From the NCBI RefSeq assembly GCF_037126465.1, contig NC_088202.1, forward strand, positions 99,789,962-99,853,961: DNA of 64,000 nucleotides, written 5' to 3'. The translations under genes were made by a program, and so were the position numbers. The notes under the pieces are model-generated. The model saw only the letters and a list, made by a program, of their open reading frames with translations. It had not been told where the DNA came from and made no database searches. This DNA is from Ornithodoros turicata. Taxonomy: Eukaryota > Arthropoda > Arachnida > Ixodida > Argasidae. This document shows positions 37,494 to 48,029 of this stretch, piece by piece (within the stretch, counting starts at the first letter, position 1; the number at the start of each line of letters is the position of its first letter).

Positions 37494-39202
37494 ATTTACT
37501 AAAACAGGTAATTGTAAGGGACAGCGTTGGTGGTTCCGTGCACTGCTCGAAGCTCTCTTTCTGTTATGGGCGTGCGCAGAACCACCAACGTTATCGCTTT
37601 CGTACGCGAGGACGGTAGCGCAAGATGTGCTAAAATTCTGTATTCCTTTTAGCGTGGAGCGCAGAACGCACGCCGAAGACAGCCTTTGCTGAAATTAAAT
37701 AAAATGCCTACATCCTAGTATTCGTCCTACCAACGTACCGTGCAATCCCTTACCACATTTCTTTCCTATAGTTGAAAAAAAATAAAAATAAAAGCACCAC
37801 ATGCATGAAAAAAATCGCCTTTTTTTTCCGGACCGATCTCCGTGCCGCCAGCAGGTTTGCAAATCCCTCGTCGTACGTCGGTTCGCCTGTAGAGAAATTC
37901 TCGTTCCAAAATGACATCCCAGGAAGGCGGCCAAGCGGCAACTGCGAGTTGCGACTCATTTGCATAAACGTTAAGCAGATCGGATCCCCAGGGACCTTGC
38001 TGAGAGCGACGGCAGACCCAGGCCTCACGCTTTGCAAAACTCTGTCCCTGCCTTGTGCGTTGTGCTCTCCCGTCTGCACCGTCCAAGTATAAACGCGCAA
38101 GGGAAATACGCTCGAAACGTTAGGCATCCCTAGGTACACGAGAGTGTGTGTACCCTCTAGCTCGCATCTGCAGCTTCTACACATAAGCCCCGATGGTGGT
38201 TTCCCTTGTTTCCTTCGTACTCCCCTCGGACTTTTGCTCAGTTCTAGCCACAGATTTTTGGATAATGCTGTAGGAGTCTACGAAGAAGAAAAACGAGAAG
38301 AAGTACTGGGCTGAACTCAATTTTAGTTCGACTAGTTGAAGAAGGAAGTGCGAGCATTTTAATTAAGCGTGCTGTAATTAGCACTGCGAGGACGTGTGTT
38401 GCTTCATTCTTTTTCGCTGTTGTGCCGGACTAGAAATTGTCTCAACTTTTAATCGTAGCGCAAAGCCCTTTTTGTTCAACGCAGGTTGTTACTCTCATTT
38501 TGTTGCTTGGGCGGAGAATAGAACTTTGAGATTATTATTTTGCTGTTTATAACTTGATTACGAACGGCTGCCTTACGTTATGATTATTAATTCTGAAGAC
38601 GGTAACAAAGAAAGCGGTTTCTGTTAAGTATGTAGGCGGAACACGCACGAATGTAGAATTACAAAAAAAAAGAACCGAAAATTAGAGACGGGCTGCCTGA
38701 GCAAATGCACCTGTCGAGGGGCTTGCGTTTGATTAATTTTGCCTGGAGAAACAATGTTTCTCGGAAACATCAAAAACAACAGCAATGGTGCTCCCTAATA
38801 GAAAGAAAAAGTGCAAATATTGATTTGATGGAAAAAAGGTATAATTAGAGTTCGAAACTGTGCGGATCCATCCTTCCTTGCATCGGCATTGTAGGTTATT
38901 CCTTGAGCGTGAACCAGTGCAATTTATCTCTCCCAGTCTGACAAAATGCAAGAACCTTGTTTGTGGTGTGGATTGTGGTAACATTTACCTGGTATAAACG
39001 GTCGTCGGGGCAGTACCCTTTGCGTTGCTGTTCCCGAGAAGATTTTTTTCTTAAAAGACATTTCCCTGAGTCTGAGAGCTATGAACAAAGAAGAAACTCA
39101 AACGGTCCGTTTGTGTATATCCTTCGTACATCTGTCCCTGGACCCAGGGAATTGCTACCAACAGCCAGTAAAATCTTTGACATGTTGATGCTGTGATTCC
39201 TT
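37494..39202. other. No recognisable gene
   Basis: A small inverted pair (GCGTTGGTGGTTC near 37524 and GAACCACCAACG near 37578) and open frames up to 144 codons are present. No domain or complete element is recognisable. Confidence 0.4.
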
Positions 39203-40052
39203 CTGTTGTTGATGATGATGATGGTAGGAGGAAAAAAGGTGGAGATGTGGGCCCGCTCACCGCGGGACACGCTACTCAGGGTCTAGTAGAGAAAAAAAGG
39301 AACAGAAAAAAAAGAACGTCTAAAAAGACGAGAGCTCTGCTATGCTTTTACCGAAAGTGATGAGTGAGCGCTGTGCGCCCTGACGGTGAATCGTAGGCCA
39401 TTTGCCCAGCGCTTTCACGACGTCAAGGGGTCGGCTAGCAAGATGGTCCAGGGATCTCTGAAGCTGCAAACGTGCAGTGCGAAACCGCGCACATTCGAGA
39501 AGAATATGTTCCGAATCTTCACGCACATCACATGTTGAACACAACGCCGAAGGTTGGGCGCATATATTGAACAGAAATGCGTTGGCCAATGGAACATTGA
39601 GTCGGTGTCTGTGAAGCAAAACTTCGAGCGGTCGAGACATCCGTGGAGGGATTCGGTAAGACAGGTCCGGGTCAATTCTGCGCAGCAGCGACGTCGGCTC
39701 TGCGGAATTCGACCACTGACTCCGAACTGAACCACGCTGGATGACGCACAACATATGTTTCGCATCCTCAGAGGTGAAATATATGTTCTGCGCGGGACCA
39801 CGTTGGTGAGGATCACGTGCTTCTCAGTCAGTAGCATCATTCCCAGCAATGCCGATGTGATCGGGGACCCACTGGAGCTCGATTGTGTGCCCTTTTGCGA
39901 CAGCGGCATTGTACGATAAAATGATGTCGTACACTATGACTACAAGGCCACTGGAGGCCACAGGTGCGCGTAGTGATTGCAGGCCGCTCTTGGAATGATT
40001 CTTTCTGTTGAATTTGTATTCATGGTTTGGTTTGTTGCACGGATGGTACATT
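39203..40052 (-). pseudogene. I-like LINE 3' end, second subfamily
   Basis: The minus strand encodes the RNase H closing motif WVPDHIGIAGNDATD (about 39830) and, in another frame (39320-39754), the tail LLHRHRLNVPLANAFLFNI followed by the knuckle CSTCDVREDSEHILLEC (C-x2-C-x7-H-x4-C). The 3' end is a (GATGAT)-type tail at 39211-39224. It resembles 32058-33200 in layout but is clearly diverged in sequence, so it is another subfamily. A frameshift between the two domains and the missing 5' part make it dead. Confidence 0.7.
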
Positions 40053-40373
40053 GAAGTTGGAATATCTGCATGCCTCTTTTATTACGCCCTAGTATATAAT
40101 GTATCCAGGAGAGGTTCGTTGCTGGGGAACACGCAAGAGAAGAGTGCCTTTATCACTGCAGTGTGTTGCACATCTTTAACGTGATTGAATACAAGAGCAT
40201 TGGGAAGGTACGAGGGAGAAGTAGTGGCAGTGTGGAAGCACCGTCGTCAGCGTCACCTATCCAAGTGTAGCTCCCACGACCTTTCTTTTCCGGGCAAAGC
40301 CGTGGCTATGTCGATAGAGTGGAACATCCTATACACTCGCTGGTCCTTTCTGTGTAGTATTCAACTTGAGTCG

Positions 40374-41300
40374 TCATGATGTGATGTGATGTGATGTGAA
40401 TAAAGAAAAAAATGGGGATGTAAGTTTCGACGAAGTCAAATGTCAGTCGTCAGATGTTGTGATGTCCCATTGATTTAATTGTTCTGTTGTTGAATGGCAC
40501 CCTTTACCGTAGCTTTCCAAACAGCTTCGGTTCCTTCAGATAGTTTAACAGTGCACCCAGCACTGTTCTTTTACTGCTTGCGCCCTTTGGTAATAGAATG
40601 TCTTCCAGGTCTTCGTAGATCATGCCCGCCTCTTTTGTCGCCCGTACCAGGTGCTGTCCGTCTTACATTTTTCGTTGCATTCTGCGCATAGATCGGATTA
40701 CTGGGGGGGGGGGGGGGGGGATATATTTATTAGAACAAAGAAAAAAAAAGGGAGGAAAGGTCAACCAAACGTATGTGGATTACAGGATCTTATGCACGTA
40801 TTCTGGGGTAAAGGAACAGCTAGCTCTTATTCTAAGAACTAGCTGTTCTTTTGACTCAATTGTTACTGTGTAACATTGTAGGCTCTCTCCAACCGACCGT
40901 TTGATTGGTTACGGTGTGCGCGATTTCTTTCCGCCGTGTAATCTTGAAAGTACGAAACGTCCAGATGGGACTTCTAATTATTCTTTTGTAGTCTTTCGAA
41001 TATATAGTAGCAGTTTCGCCTGTCTTGCTAGTGTGTCGGCTTGTTCGTTGTATTTAATACCCACGTGGGAAGGTTTCGAAGGCTAATCCCTTTTGTGTGA
41101 TTTCCGCCACAGCTTCTCTGATCCCGCGTGTATGCGGTGTGCTGACAAAAGGCTTGGATTTGTAATGTTTGCAGGCTGGTTTCCGAGCCAGTTGGTATAA
41201 ACACCTTTTGTTTTTCCATTTCATTAGCTCTTTTCAATCCCTGTACGATCGCCTCGCGTTCTGCGTGGGTGAACATTTCTTGAAGAAATTTCCAGTGGCT
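40374..41300 (-). pseudogene. I-like LINE: RNase H end and 3' terminus
   Basis: Minus-strand frames read AEREAIVQGLKRANEMEKQKVFIPTGSETSLQ (41180-41300; helix plus TDSE-like strand, Asp lost), then SHVGIKYNEQADTLARQAK (about 41000-41060), both RNase H motifs. Another segment near 40520-40630 reads EDILLPKGASSKRTVLGALL, which fits the extreme C-terminus. A (TGATG)n tract at 40374-40399 is the 3' tail. An 18-base G run (40703-40720) interrupts it. I interpret this as the 3' part of the LINE whose reverse transcriptase and endonuclease are at 43020-46340, separated by later insertions. Confidence 0.6.
40703..40720 (+). repeat. Poly-G run (18)
   Basis: Eighteen consecutive G residues interrupt the LINE terminus. 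The length may be unreliable in assembly. Confidence 0.8.
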
Positions 41301-41394
41301 GGTTGGTGTAAAAAAGAAAAATATGGAGTTTTGGAGTATGGAAAAACTTGGAGTTTTCCACTCCACTCTAGGAGCATTCCACTCCACTCTACAG

Positions 41395-41437
41395 GGCACT
41401 AGCGGGTCACGGTGCTTGACATTGCAGCCCTTAAAAG
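41395..41437. repeat. 43-bp inverted repeat arm (partner 41568-41610)
   Basis: GGCACTAGCGGGTCACGGTG and the following 23 bases are the exact inverse of 41568-41610, which lies inside the Penelope-like reading frame. The 5' border of that insertion is therefore an inverted copy of its own coding sequence. Confidence 0.85.
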
Positions 41438-41439
41438 AT

Positions 41440-41935
41440 GTCCCCCAATCTCACTCTAGTCACTCTGTGTCGCACAACATTTATGCAGACGCCAAGGATT
41501 TCGGCATAAAGATCGTTTTTTCAAATGCTTTGAAGCTAAGCAAGTTAACACAATTTTCTTCTGTTTTTAAGGGCTGCAATGTCAAGCACCGTGACCCGCT
41601 AGTGCCCTGTAACCACTCTGTTGTCTATTCTATCCCCCTTGAATGCGGCTTTTGTTATGTAGGGCAAACGGGACGCTGCCTTTAATGACCGTTTACGGGA
41701 ACACCGGCGCAACAATGAACGGAGCTTTGTGTCGAGCGAACTCGTGCAGCATCTCCGTGAATGCAGAGGCTGTAAGCCGGTTTTCCCCGAGACCCACGTT
41801 TTGTGCAAAGAAAAGAACACTTGGCGCAGGTTGCTCAGGGAGACCTGTGAGATTAGTCCACGTGGCAACTGCGTAAGCAAGCCTTCCCTCCTTCCTCTTC
41901 TTCCTCTCCGGAGGTTTTTGAATATATAGAGCTTT
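41440..41935 (+). pseudogene. Penelope-like element, GIY-YIG endonuclease fragment
   Basis: The frame entering at about 41455 reads KLSKLTQFSSVFKGCNVKHR then DPLVPCNHSVVYSIPLECGF and CYVGQTGRC (about 41545-41680). This is the Cys-rich linker and GIY-YIG core (YSI...YVGQTGR) of Penelope-like retroelements. A 1-base frameshift at about 41685 leads to NDRLREHRRNNERSF and a C-terminal tail ending at about 41928 (DNA cutting in these elements uses this Arg/Glu-containing helix). The reverse transcriptase domain is absent, so the copy is 5'-truncated. An inverted duplicate of its own sequence borders it at 41395-41437. It sits inside an older LINE. Confidence 0.75.
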
Positions 41936-42620
41936 GGAACATTAAAATTATTGCTGTGTTCGAGAATTCTCGTTCTGTCGTCCCTCTTCCCTCCTCGTCT
42001 CGGGTTCCGCCTCTCTCATCATGCACCAGCTTGTCAGCGCCCTCTCACTTCTTTCCACTCTATGTTTGGCAAACGTATTGTGGAGGCTGCTGTTCTGTGC
42101 TCTCGTATTTTGTGGTAGATTGATTTGCATATACTATCTTATGGAGTCTCGGTATTCTTCGTGCTGCAACGAACTTTTCTGCGAGTCATTGTGGCACTGT
42201 ATTATTCTGGTTCTTGCTCGTTGTCGCAGGGATTACTTGGTTTGTCTTCATTCCCTCTTCTTCTCATGGAGCTTGTTTGTGTCCTAGTGTTTCTGCTTGT
42301 TCTGCTATCCATAATTCTACCACAATGAAGTAGCTGTTAATGCCTGGCACTGTGCCTGGACTGATTCTTTTCCTCAATTTGCCCAATGATGGATTGCTCA
42401 TGACCAAATCCCGCCCACCAACGCTCTATCCTAAAAGCATTCCTAAATTTTTTGGCCACCATAGGTCTTCGGTCCTCTCCTCACTGTGAGGAAATTCATT
42501 ATTATATTTCCTCATATTACCGCCAGCATTGGGGTATAGTTGCCCCTGACTATGAAACTGCCGAACAATCATTAGTGAAATAAAGTGGTGTTTTCCAAGT
42601 GGTGCTGTGAAGTCTGTTGT
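41936..42620. other. Probable 3' flank of the Penelope-like insertion
   Basis: There is no recognisable domain. Open frames at 42021-42328 are hydrophobic and probably chance. The position between the Penelope-like frame and the SINE suggests 3' untranslated DNA of the former. Confidence 0.3.
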
Positions 42621-42621
42621 C

Positions 42622-42833
42622 TCGTGGCGGGTTCGATCCCGGCCGAGGGCGGTAGCAATGTGAGGGAGGTAAACATTACTTCCAGTACCGTGTGTCGGAG
42701 TTTTCCGGCGCCCGTCAAAATAACCCCAGGTGGTCGAAATTATCCGCAGTCCTACCCTGTAGCACGTGCAACTTGTCGCCACACTGCGCAGACAAACCTA
42801 ACGTGTAACATCACGGTATCATTATTATTATTT
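42622..42833 (+). mobile_element. tRNA-derived SINE (same family as 16611-16867), 5' truncated
   Basis: A B box (GGTTCGATCCC, 42630-42640), the words GGCGGTAGCAATGTGAGGGA and TAACCCCAGGTGGTCGAAAT, and a (TTA)n end near 42822-42833 match the 16.6-kb SINE. The A-box region is missing or decayed. It interrupts the LINE between its reverse transcriptase and RNase H. Confidence 0.75.
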
Positions 42834-42975
42834 GTGGCAGTAGCGTCTGACTCAGTAGCCTGCAGCTGCAGTGTCTGTATACAGTTCGTCGTTGTTTGTT
42901 TTGGTAGAGCGGTCGCTTCCTGCCCTGCGCATGCGGTACGACGTTCCATAGCGCGACTGTGGAATGTGGCGATGA

Positions 42976-42998
42976 CCCCCCCCCCCCCCCCCCCCCCC
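42976..42998 (+). repeat. Poly-C run (23)
   Basis: Twenty-three consecutive C residues. Such long C runs are often length-variable and may be misassembled. Confidence 0.8.
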
Positions 42999-43019
42999 GA
43001 TTGTGTTACAGTTTTTCTA

Positions 43020-44116
43020 CAGTGTTGAAGACGTGCTCGAACCTTGCGGCTGCAATTATCATGTTTTCTCCATCTTGCATTGTGGTACAAGGTGAGGCCT
43101 AGTAGTGGATGGTCCTCTTTGGCATAGACTCTTTCCCGTTGATTCATGTTTCTTTGCGGTACTTGGAGCTTCCTTGCCTTTCGCTGGAATAACATGAGCG
43201 TCTGTTCTTTTATTTGTTTATTTATTTTTTCTTCTTGTGACATGGAGAGGTGAGCCGATAAGGTTCAGATTGGAAGTAACAGAATTTGTCGGGGGCCCGC
43301 GTTCAATTTCTCCCCTTGTTTTTCTTCTTATACTGTTCACTTGAGATCAATAGTGCTTTGTTCATCCCATTATTTTTGCTGCCATCACGTCATTATCCGA
43401 ACCCCTGGTGGGCTATGCTATTTACACCCGTTTGGCGGTACAAGTGAATTGGAGTAGCCAGCTCCACACTTGTGGAGCCAGAAACTCCATATTACATATT
43501 TTATTTAAATTCAGCCCTCTTGTAGATAACATTGTCTTGAGTATGCGGAGGAGACACGAAGGGACGAACTCACCAGCTGGCTTGCCTCTTACTGCTTTGC
43601 TCAATCCTGTTCATTGTTCTTCCTGTTGAAGTTCCATTTTGTTTTCCCCTGTGATCCATATGTAGTTGTCGTCTGCAGAGATTGACAGTTACATGCAAAA
43701 TCCTGTGGCGACTACTGTTTCTGGTAGGTTCGCTTCAACGATATTGAAAAGGAGGAGGCCAAATAAGCTACATATCGGTAGTCCCTTACGCGGAAACATG
43801 ATTTTACTGTAATGTTGGCCAAGCTTCGTTTCAGTCTCGAGCTGAGTGATGAGGGGGGAGGGGGCGGATATGTTTAATGCAAAGAGAAAAAAAAAAAGAG
43901 CAGGGAAAAGTGAGGGGAGGGAAGGGGGAGAAGGGAGTGATGAGGTTTATTATAGACATGTGCATTTTGCCCTGGATTCCAGTTTCGAGCAGGACGCTTA
44001 GGTAGCAGACGTCATTGTATGCTTTATTTAATGTCCTAAAATATAGCCAGTGTACGGAGGTCTTCTGCGTTTGCCTGGTGATTTGTTGACTGACAAACGT
44101 CGTGGAGTGTGTCTCC
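43020..44116 (-). pseudogene. I-like LINE reverse transcriptase, 3' part
   Basis: Minus-strand pieces in order are: LYFRTLNKAYNDVCYLSVLL then ETGIQGKM (about 43960-44070; motif A, first catalytic Asp lost); GLPIGSLFGLLLFNIVEANL (about 43770; motif B) with ISADDNYIW (about 43690; motif C, YADD changed to SADD); and LLGLTLYHNARWRKHDNC then SRKVRARLQHCRKT (about 43020-43130; thumb-like region). Frameshifts, stops and a T/C-rich insertion near 43870-43940 break it. The upstream half continues at 45072-46340 beyond a mariner insertion. Confidence 0.65.
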
Positions 44117-45071
44117 TACGAGGAGCGTTCAAGTCAAACCGGGACTTTACATTTTTCGCAAAAGTAAAATGAACTTACAGGCGAGAAATTAGTTTTATTT
44201 TTCAACGTAATCTCCAGCTGGCACTAATGCGCTTGTCCCAGCGTTTCACGAGGGCTTGGATGCCAGCAGCGTAGAAATCCTTACCGGCGCGTAGCAGCCA
44301 TGATCGGACCGCATTCTTGACCTCGTTGTCGCAGCTGAAGTGGCGGCCCCCAAGAAACGCCTTCAGTGTTCGGAAGAGATGGAAATCGGTGGGGACGAGG
44401 TCTGGACTGTAAGAGGGATGTGGCAGCAACTCCCAGCCAAGTTCCTGTACGGTGCGTGTCATGAGACGCGCGGTATGCGGGCGTGCATTGTCCTGTAGGA
44501 GGAGGAGTCCTTTGGTGATGAGGCCCGGCCGCTTTTGCTTCAGCGCCTTATGCACATCCCTGAGAACCTGGCAGTAATATGCACTATTGATGGTGGTACC
44601 ACTGGGCAGAAAATCAACTGAACAACGCGAGCCTTGTCCCAGAAAACCGTAGCCATGACATTACCCGCAGACGGGGTGCTACGGAACTTCTTGGGAGCTG
44701 GCGTGCCCGTATGCTTCCACTGTTTTGATGCGCGTTTAGACTCAGGAGTGAAATGGTGCACCCACGTTTCATCGCATGTGATGATCCGATCAAGGAACGG
44801 CTGTCCTTCAGTTTCGAAACCGTACTTAGCTCTTGGGAGATTTCCAATCTTCTCTGCCGGTTAAACACGGAGAGCTGCCTCGGGACCCAACGGGCACTAA
44901 CTTTCCGAAACTGGAGGTGTTCATGAATGATAGTGTTCAACGTTCCCACAACGGTTCGTCTTTCGAGCCAGTTCGAGACATGTTATCCGTCGTTCCTTGA
45001 GGAGGAAGTAGCGCGAGCCATTTGTACACTCAGGAGACAGAACGTCCCGGTTTGACTTGAACACCCCTCGT
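44117..45071 (-). mobile_element. Internally deleted mariner transposon, nested in a LINE
   Basis: Terminal inverted repeats of 29 bp (44117-44145 and 45043-45071, two mismatches) share TTCAAGTCAAACCGGGAC. Each end carries the TA target dinucleotide duplicated by Tc1/mariner insertion (44117-44118 and 45070-45071). The total of about 955 bp is shorter than the usual 1.3 kb, and most of the DNA-binding part of the transposase is deleted. It splits the LINE reverse transcriptase between 45072 and 44116. Confidence 0.9.
44202..45021 (-). pseudogene. Mariner transposase (D,D34D), broken
   Basis: The frame begins MARATSSSRNDG at about 45020, then jumps to HEHLQFRKVSARWVPRQLS, so roughly the helix-turn-helix half is gone. 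The catalytic core is recognisable across three frames: CDETWVHHFTPESKRASKQW (first Asp), LLQDNARPHTARL (second Asp, intact 117-codon frame 44202-44555) and YSPDLVPTDFHLF (third Asp, with exactly 34 residues between the last two). Two frameshifts, near 44800 and 44630, disrupt it. All three catalytic Asp codons persist, so inactivation is through frameshifts and the deletion. Position and ends are explained in the mobile_element entry. Confidence 0.85.
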
Positions 45072-46340
45072 ATGATAAGTTGTTCTGAAATCCTGTCATC
45101 GTTGATGGGAGGATATCTTTTATCTGCGTATGCCAGTTTAGTGTGTGTTGTGTCGTCTTTTCAAAATCCTTTGCCGTCCTAGATGTTGGAGCGATGGGGC
45201 TGAATGATTGTACTCCATCTTTCGTTCTTCCTCCCATTAGAATGCGTACCACGTGCTTTTAGCCATTCTTAAGGGATTTGTCTCGTGTTCCATACTGCGT
45301 TGTACTATCGTAGAAGCCGTTATTCGAGTAGCATGGGTAAGATTCCGGAGAGCCTCGTATATGTTATACCGTCAGAGGAGATTGGGTACTTTCGCTTTCA
45401 GTATGAATTTCTGCAGCGGTGCGGCAAATGGTAAATTCATGTGATTACGTGGCGTGCTTTTCGGGAGTCTCAAGTCTCGTTTCAGTTGGTTGTTGGCTTA
45501 TGCTTCGCCATCGGCTGCACATTGCTTCAGGAAAATACTCATCTACTTGTTAGGCGCTTCTCCTAGTTGATAGGGATATAATATCATATTGCCTTTCTTA
45601 TTTGTTGCACCACACATTGAGTTTATTATTCTCCATATTTTGTTGTTTGGTGTGTGCGTGTATGTCAAGCGTCATCGTGCATGCTTGCGAGTTGTGTAAT
45701 CGCAGCCACTTGATAAATCTTCTCAACACAGCCGAGATACGACATTACGACATTGCGGTTCCGTTTTCTGTGCGGTACTGCTTTGTCCTCGTCACCTCTG
45801 AGGGAGGGGGGGGGAGAGGGGGGGGAGGTTAGGGTACTTTTAATCTGGTATTGTGGGTAGTGAACAGGATAAGGTATGGCTACTGTTACTCCCTCGGGAG
45901 CTGTTTTGAGGTGTTCGACGTTATTGTTGGACGTAGTAGCCAAAACAGTTTTGAGTTTGTTCCTGGGCGCTCTTGCATTTCGTTTGTTCGGTTTAGTATA
46001 TGGATAAGTATAGGAAAGTGATCACTTCCCCACGTATCTGCTTCAACTTTTAAACATCCCACTACATCGTCATTACTTATTTCTTGTTGTTGCTTCAGTT
46101 TTCCCGAGCTTTTCGGATTCTCGTTAGTGGAGGATCAGATCGTTGGCTGTTTCGCTATGCATGCGAGTGGTTCATGAACGTTGGAATTCCGTCATTTGTC
46201 GTATGAGACGTCCCAGTCACCATTTCTACCTATGCCCCTGGCTGGGCTGTTGTGTCCGTGGTGGAGTGGGATATCGCCACAGATTAAGAGATGACCTGTA
46301 AATCTGTCTCTGATTCGTTATGTAAATCGGCTTTAGAATG
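45072..46340 (-). pseudogene. I-like LINE ORF2, endonuclease and N-terminal reverse transcriptase
   Basis: Minus-strand pieces include LLICGDIPLHHGHNSPARG (about 46230-46290) and DTWGSDHFPILIHIL (about 45990-46040). These correspond to the catalytic Asp and the terminal SDH motif of the apurinic-type endonuclease, with several core residues altered. Near 45110-45200, SPIAPTSRTAKDFEK and DILPSTMTGFQNNLS match the entry motifs (RPI.LTS..GK..E, LP..MTGFR..LS) of I-type reverse transcriptase. Stops and frameshifts are frequent. It joins the 43020-44116 piece when the mariner is removed. Confidence 0.6.
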
Positions 46341-46595
46341 TGTGCTTAGGCTCTTCGTGTCTTGTACAACCGTGATTCCTACCGTGGCTCCCACGACTTC
46401 TGAGTGTACCGTTGTATAACGGAGGGAAAGACTCCCTTCGCTTGTAGAAGAGGAACATCTTTGTGAAGCGCTGCACTACCTCCTGGAAACTTTCGCATGT
46501 TAGAATTATTGGACTATTATAATATATAACGGATCTGTTGTTTATTGGATTAAAAATAATTAAAGAAAACCAGTGCTGGGTAGGACGAGGACAGA

Positions 46596-46626
46596 GGATA
46601 AAAAGGACAAGGACCGGCACTGAACT
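46596..46626. repeat. 31-bp inverted repeat arm (partner 46885-46915)
   Basis: GGATAAAAAGGACAAGGACC and the next 11 bases are repeated in inverted orientation at about 46885-46915 with one mismatch. The SINE at 46915 inserted exactly in the partner arm. The 290-bp spacing would suit a foldback element, but the ends beyond the arms do not match. Confidence 0.65.
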
Positions 46627-46914
46627 TCTCGGGCACGGAAGAGGGAAGCTTCTTTATCAGGAGGCTAGGTTCATTCGAGAGGAAGGGGATAATTGTGTTA
46701 GTGTGGCATCCATTGATTTCACAAAGAAAATCGAAGAATTTTCAACGCACCAAACAACAGACAGGCATGAAGATATGGAAGAACTTGTTTCTGGTGTATA
46801 GCGCAATCTTTTGGACGGTTTTTGCGGGGTGAGAGGGGTGTCACGGGTTTGCTCGAAAAAAGAAGAATAAGCTTCACTTGGTTGCAGTTCACTGCCGGTC
46901 CTTGTCCTTTTTAT

Positions 46915-47193
46915 CCGGCCTCGGTGGCTCAGTCGGTAGCGTGTTCGCCTACTGATCCCGAGATCGCGGGTTCGAACCCGGCCGAGGACGCCAGCAACTT
47001 GGTGGCAGGGTACAAGTTGCTTACGCCGTCTTCCGCGAGGGACGTTAAATACGGGGTTCCGTGTGATGAGCTTTCATCGCACGTTAAAGAACCCTCAGGT
47101 GGGCAAAAGCAATCCACAGACCGACCGCTGTGGCGTCGCTCATGATCTCAGTTGTCTCGCGACGTAAACACCCAATTATTATTATTATTATTA
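46915..47193 (+). mobile_element. tRNA-derived SINE with 13-bp target duplication
   Basis: The head has GGCTCAGTCGGTAGCG (A box, 46927 onwards) and GGTTCGAACCC (B box, 46969-46979). The body includes GACGTTAAATACGGGGT and CACGTTAAAGAACCCTCAGG, and the end is a (TTA)n tail. TTGTCCTTTTTAT is duplicated at 46902-46914 and 47194-47206. It is the same family as 60374-60646 but distinct in body from the 16.6-kb family, although the tRNA-like heads are related. Confidence 0.88.
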
Positions 47194-47389
47194 TTGTCCT
47201 TTTTATCGGCTGTGCTGTCTGAGGTTTTCCCTGGGTTTTCCGTAGGCTTTCCAGACGAATGTCGGCACAGTTCCCCTTGAAGTCGGCCCAGGACGCATAC
47301 TAATCCCCCTGTCCCCCACTCCTTCCTGCTGTCCTCTCTCCGTCTGCCCACGTCTGTACGCCGCTCATAGCCAAAGTTGCTTCGCGGCG

Positions 47390-47869
47390 CTAACACGCAA
47401 TAAAAAACAAACAAAAAAAGACTGGGCGCTGCCCCACTGCCAATTGGATAGAGACTGAAAGATTATAATGGAGATGACAGGTGATCAAAGCACGGTGGAG
47501 AGGCCGGTTGATGACAGCGAAACTCAAAAACGTGGTGGAGACCTTGATGCGTATGAGCGGGACTGGGCCAGGGGCCCAGTACCTTGCCGACGGTAAAAGG
47601 GTTACTGCATGCATCTCGCGCTGCAAGATATCGCGTTCCCGCTGGTAGACGGTGCAGTTCATAAGTAGGTGGTGCAGGTCAGCGCGCACATTGCACGTGG
47701 CACAAACGTCTGACGGCGCACGGCTGGGGCGCTGCCCTACCACTGGGGTAAACGCAACGTTCAGCCGCATGCGGTGAAGAAGGCATGCGCAGTGTCGCCG
47801 AAGGCCACCAGGAAGCGACAGTGTGAGAGTCTGATCTACTGCGTGGAGCAGAGAGTAGGATGTCACCAA
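47390..47869 (-). pseudogene. I-like LINE C-terminal fragment, third subfamily
   Basis: The 159-codon frame carries LLHRMRLNVAFTPVVGQRPS and the knuckle CATCNVRADLHHLLMNC (C-x2-C-x7-H-x4-C). It is the tail of an I-clade LINE, related to the remnant at 17400-18000. Reverse transcriptase and RNase H are missing. The frame is intact over this part, so it may be younger than the others, but it cannot act alone. Confidence 0.6.
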
Positions 47870-48029
47870 TAATAATAGACCATAGAAGCTCCGTTCGTGT
47901 GGAGCCAGGTCTACATTCTTTCTGTTATTTGCGTTCCGTTATGTTCAGCCCCGAAACCAGTGAAAAGAAAAGAAAAATCAAGCAATCGCCGTCGCCATTG
48001 CACGTATTGGCACGCCAGAAGGTTGTCTA

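Noticed and set aside
37512..37605. GCGTTGGTGGTTC/GAACCACCAACG inverted pair as a MITE
   Set aside because: Only about 12 bp pair, and no terminal or target duplication is visible.
46915..47000. Functional tRNA gene
   Set aside because: The A and B boxes belong to a SINE head: the acceptor stem does not close, and a SINE body, tail and target duplication follow.
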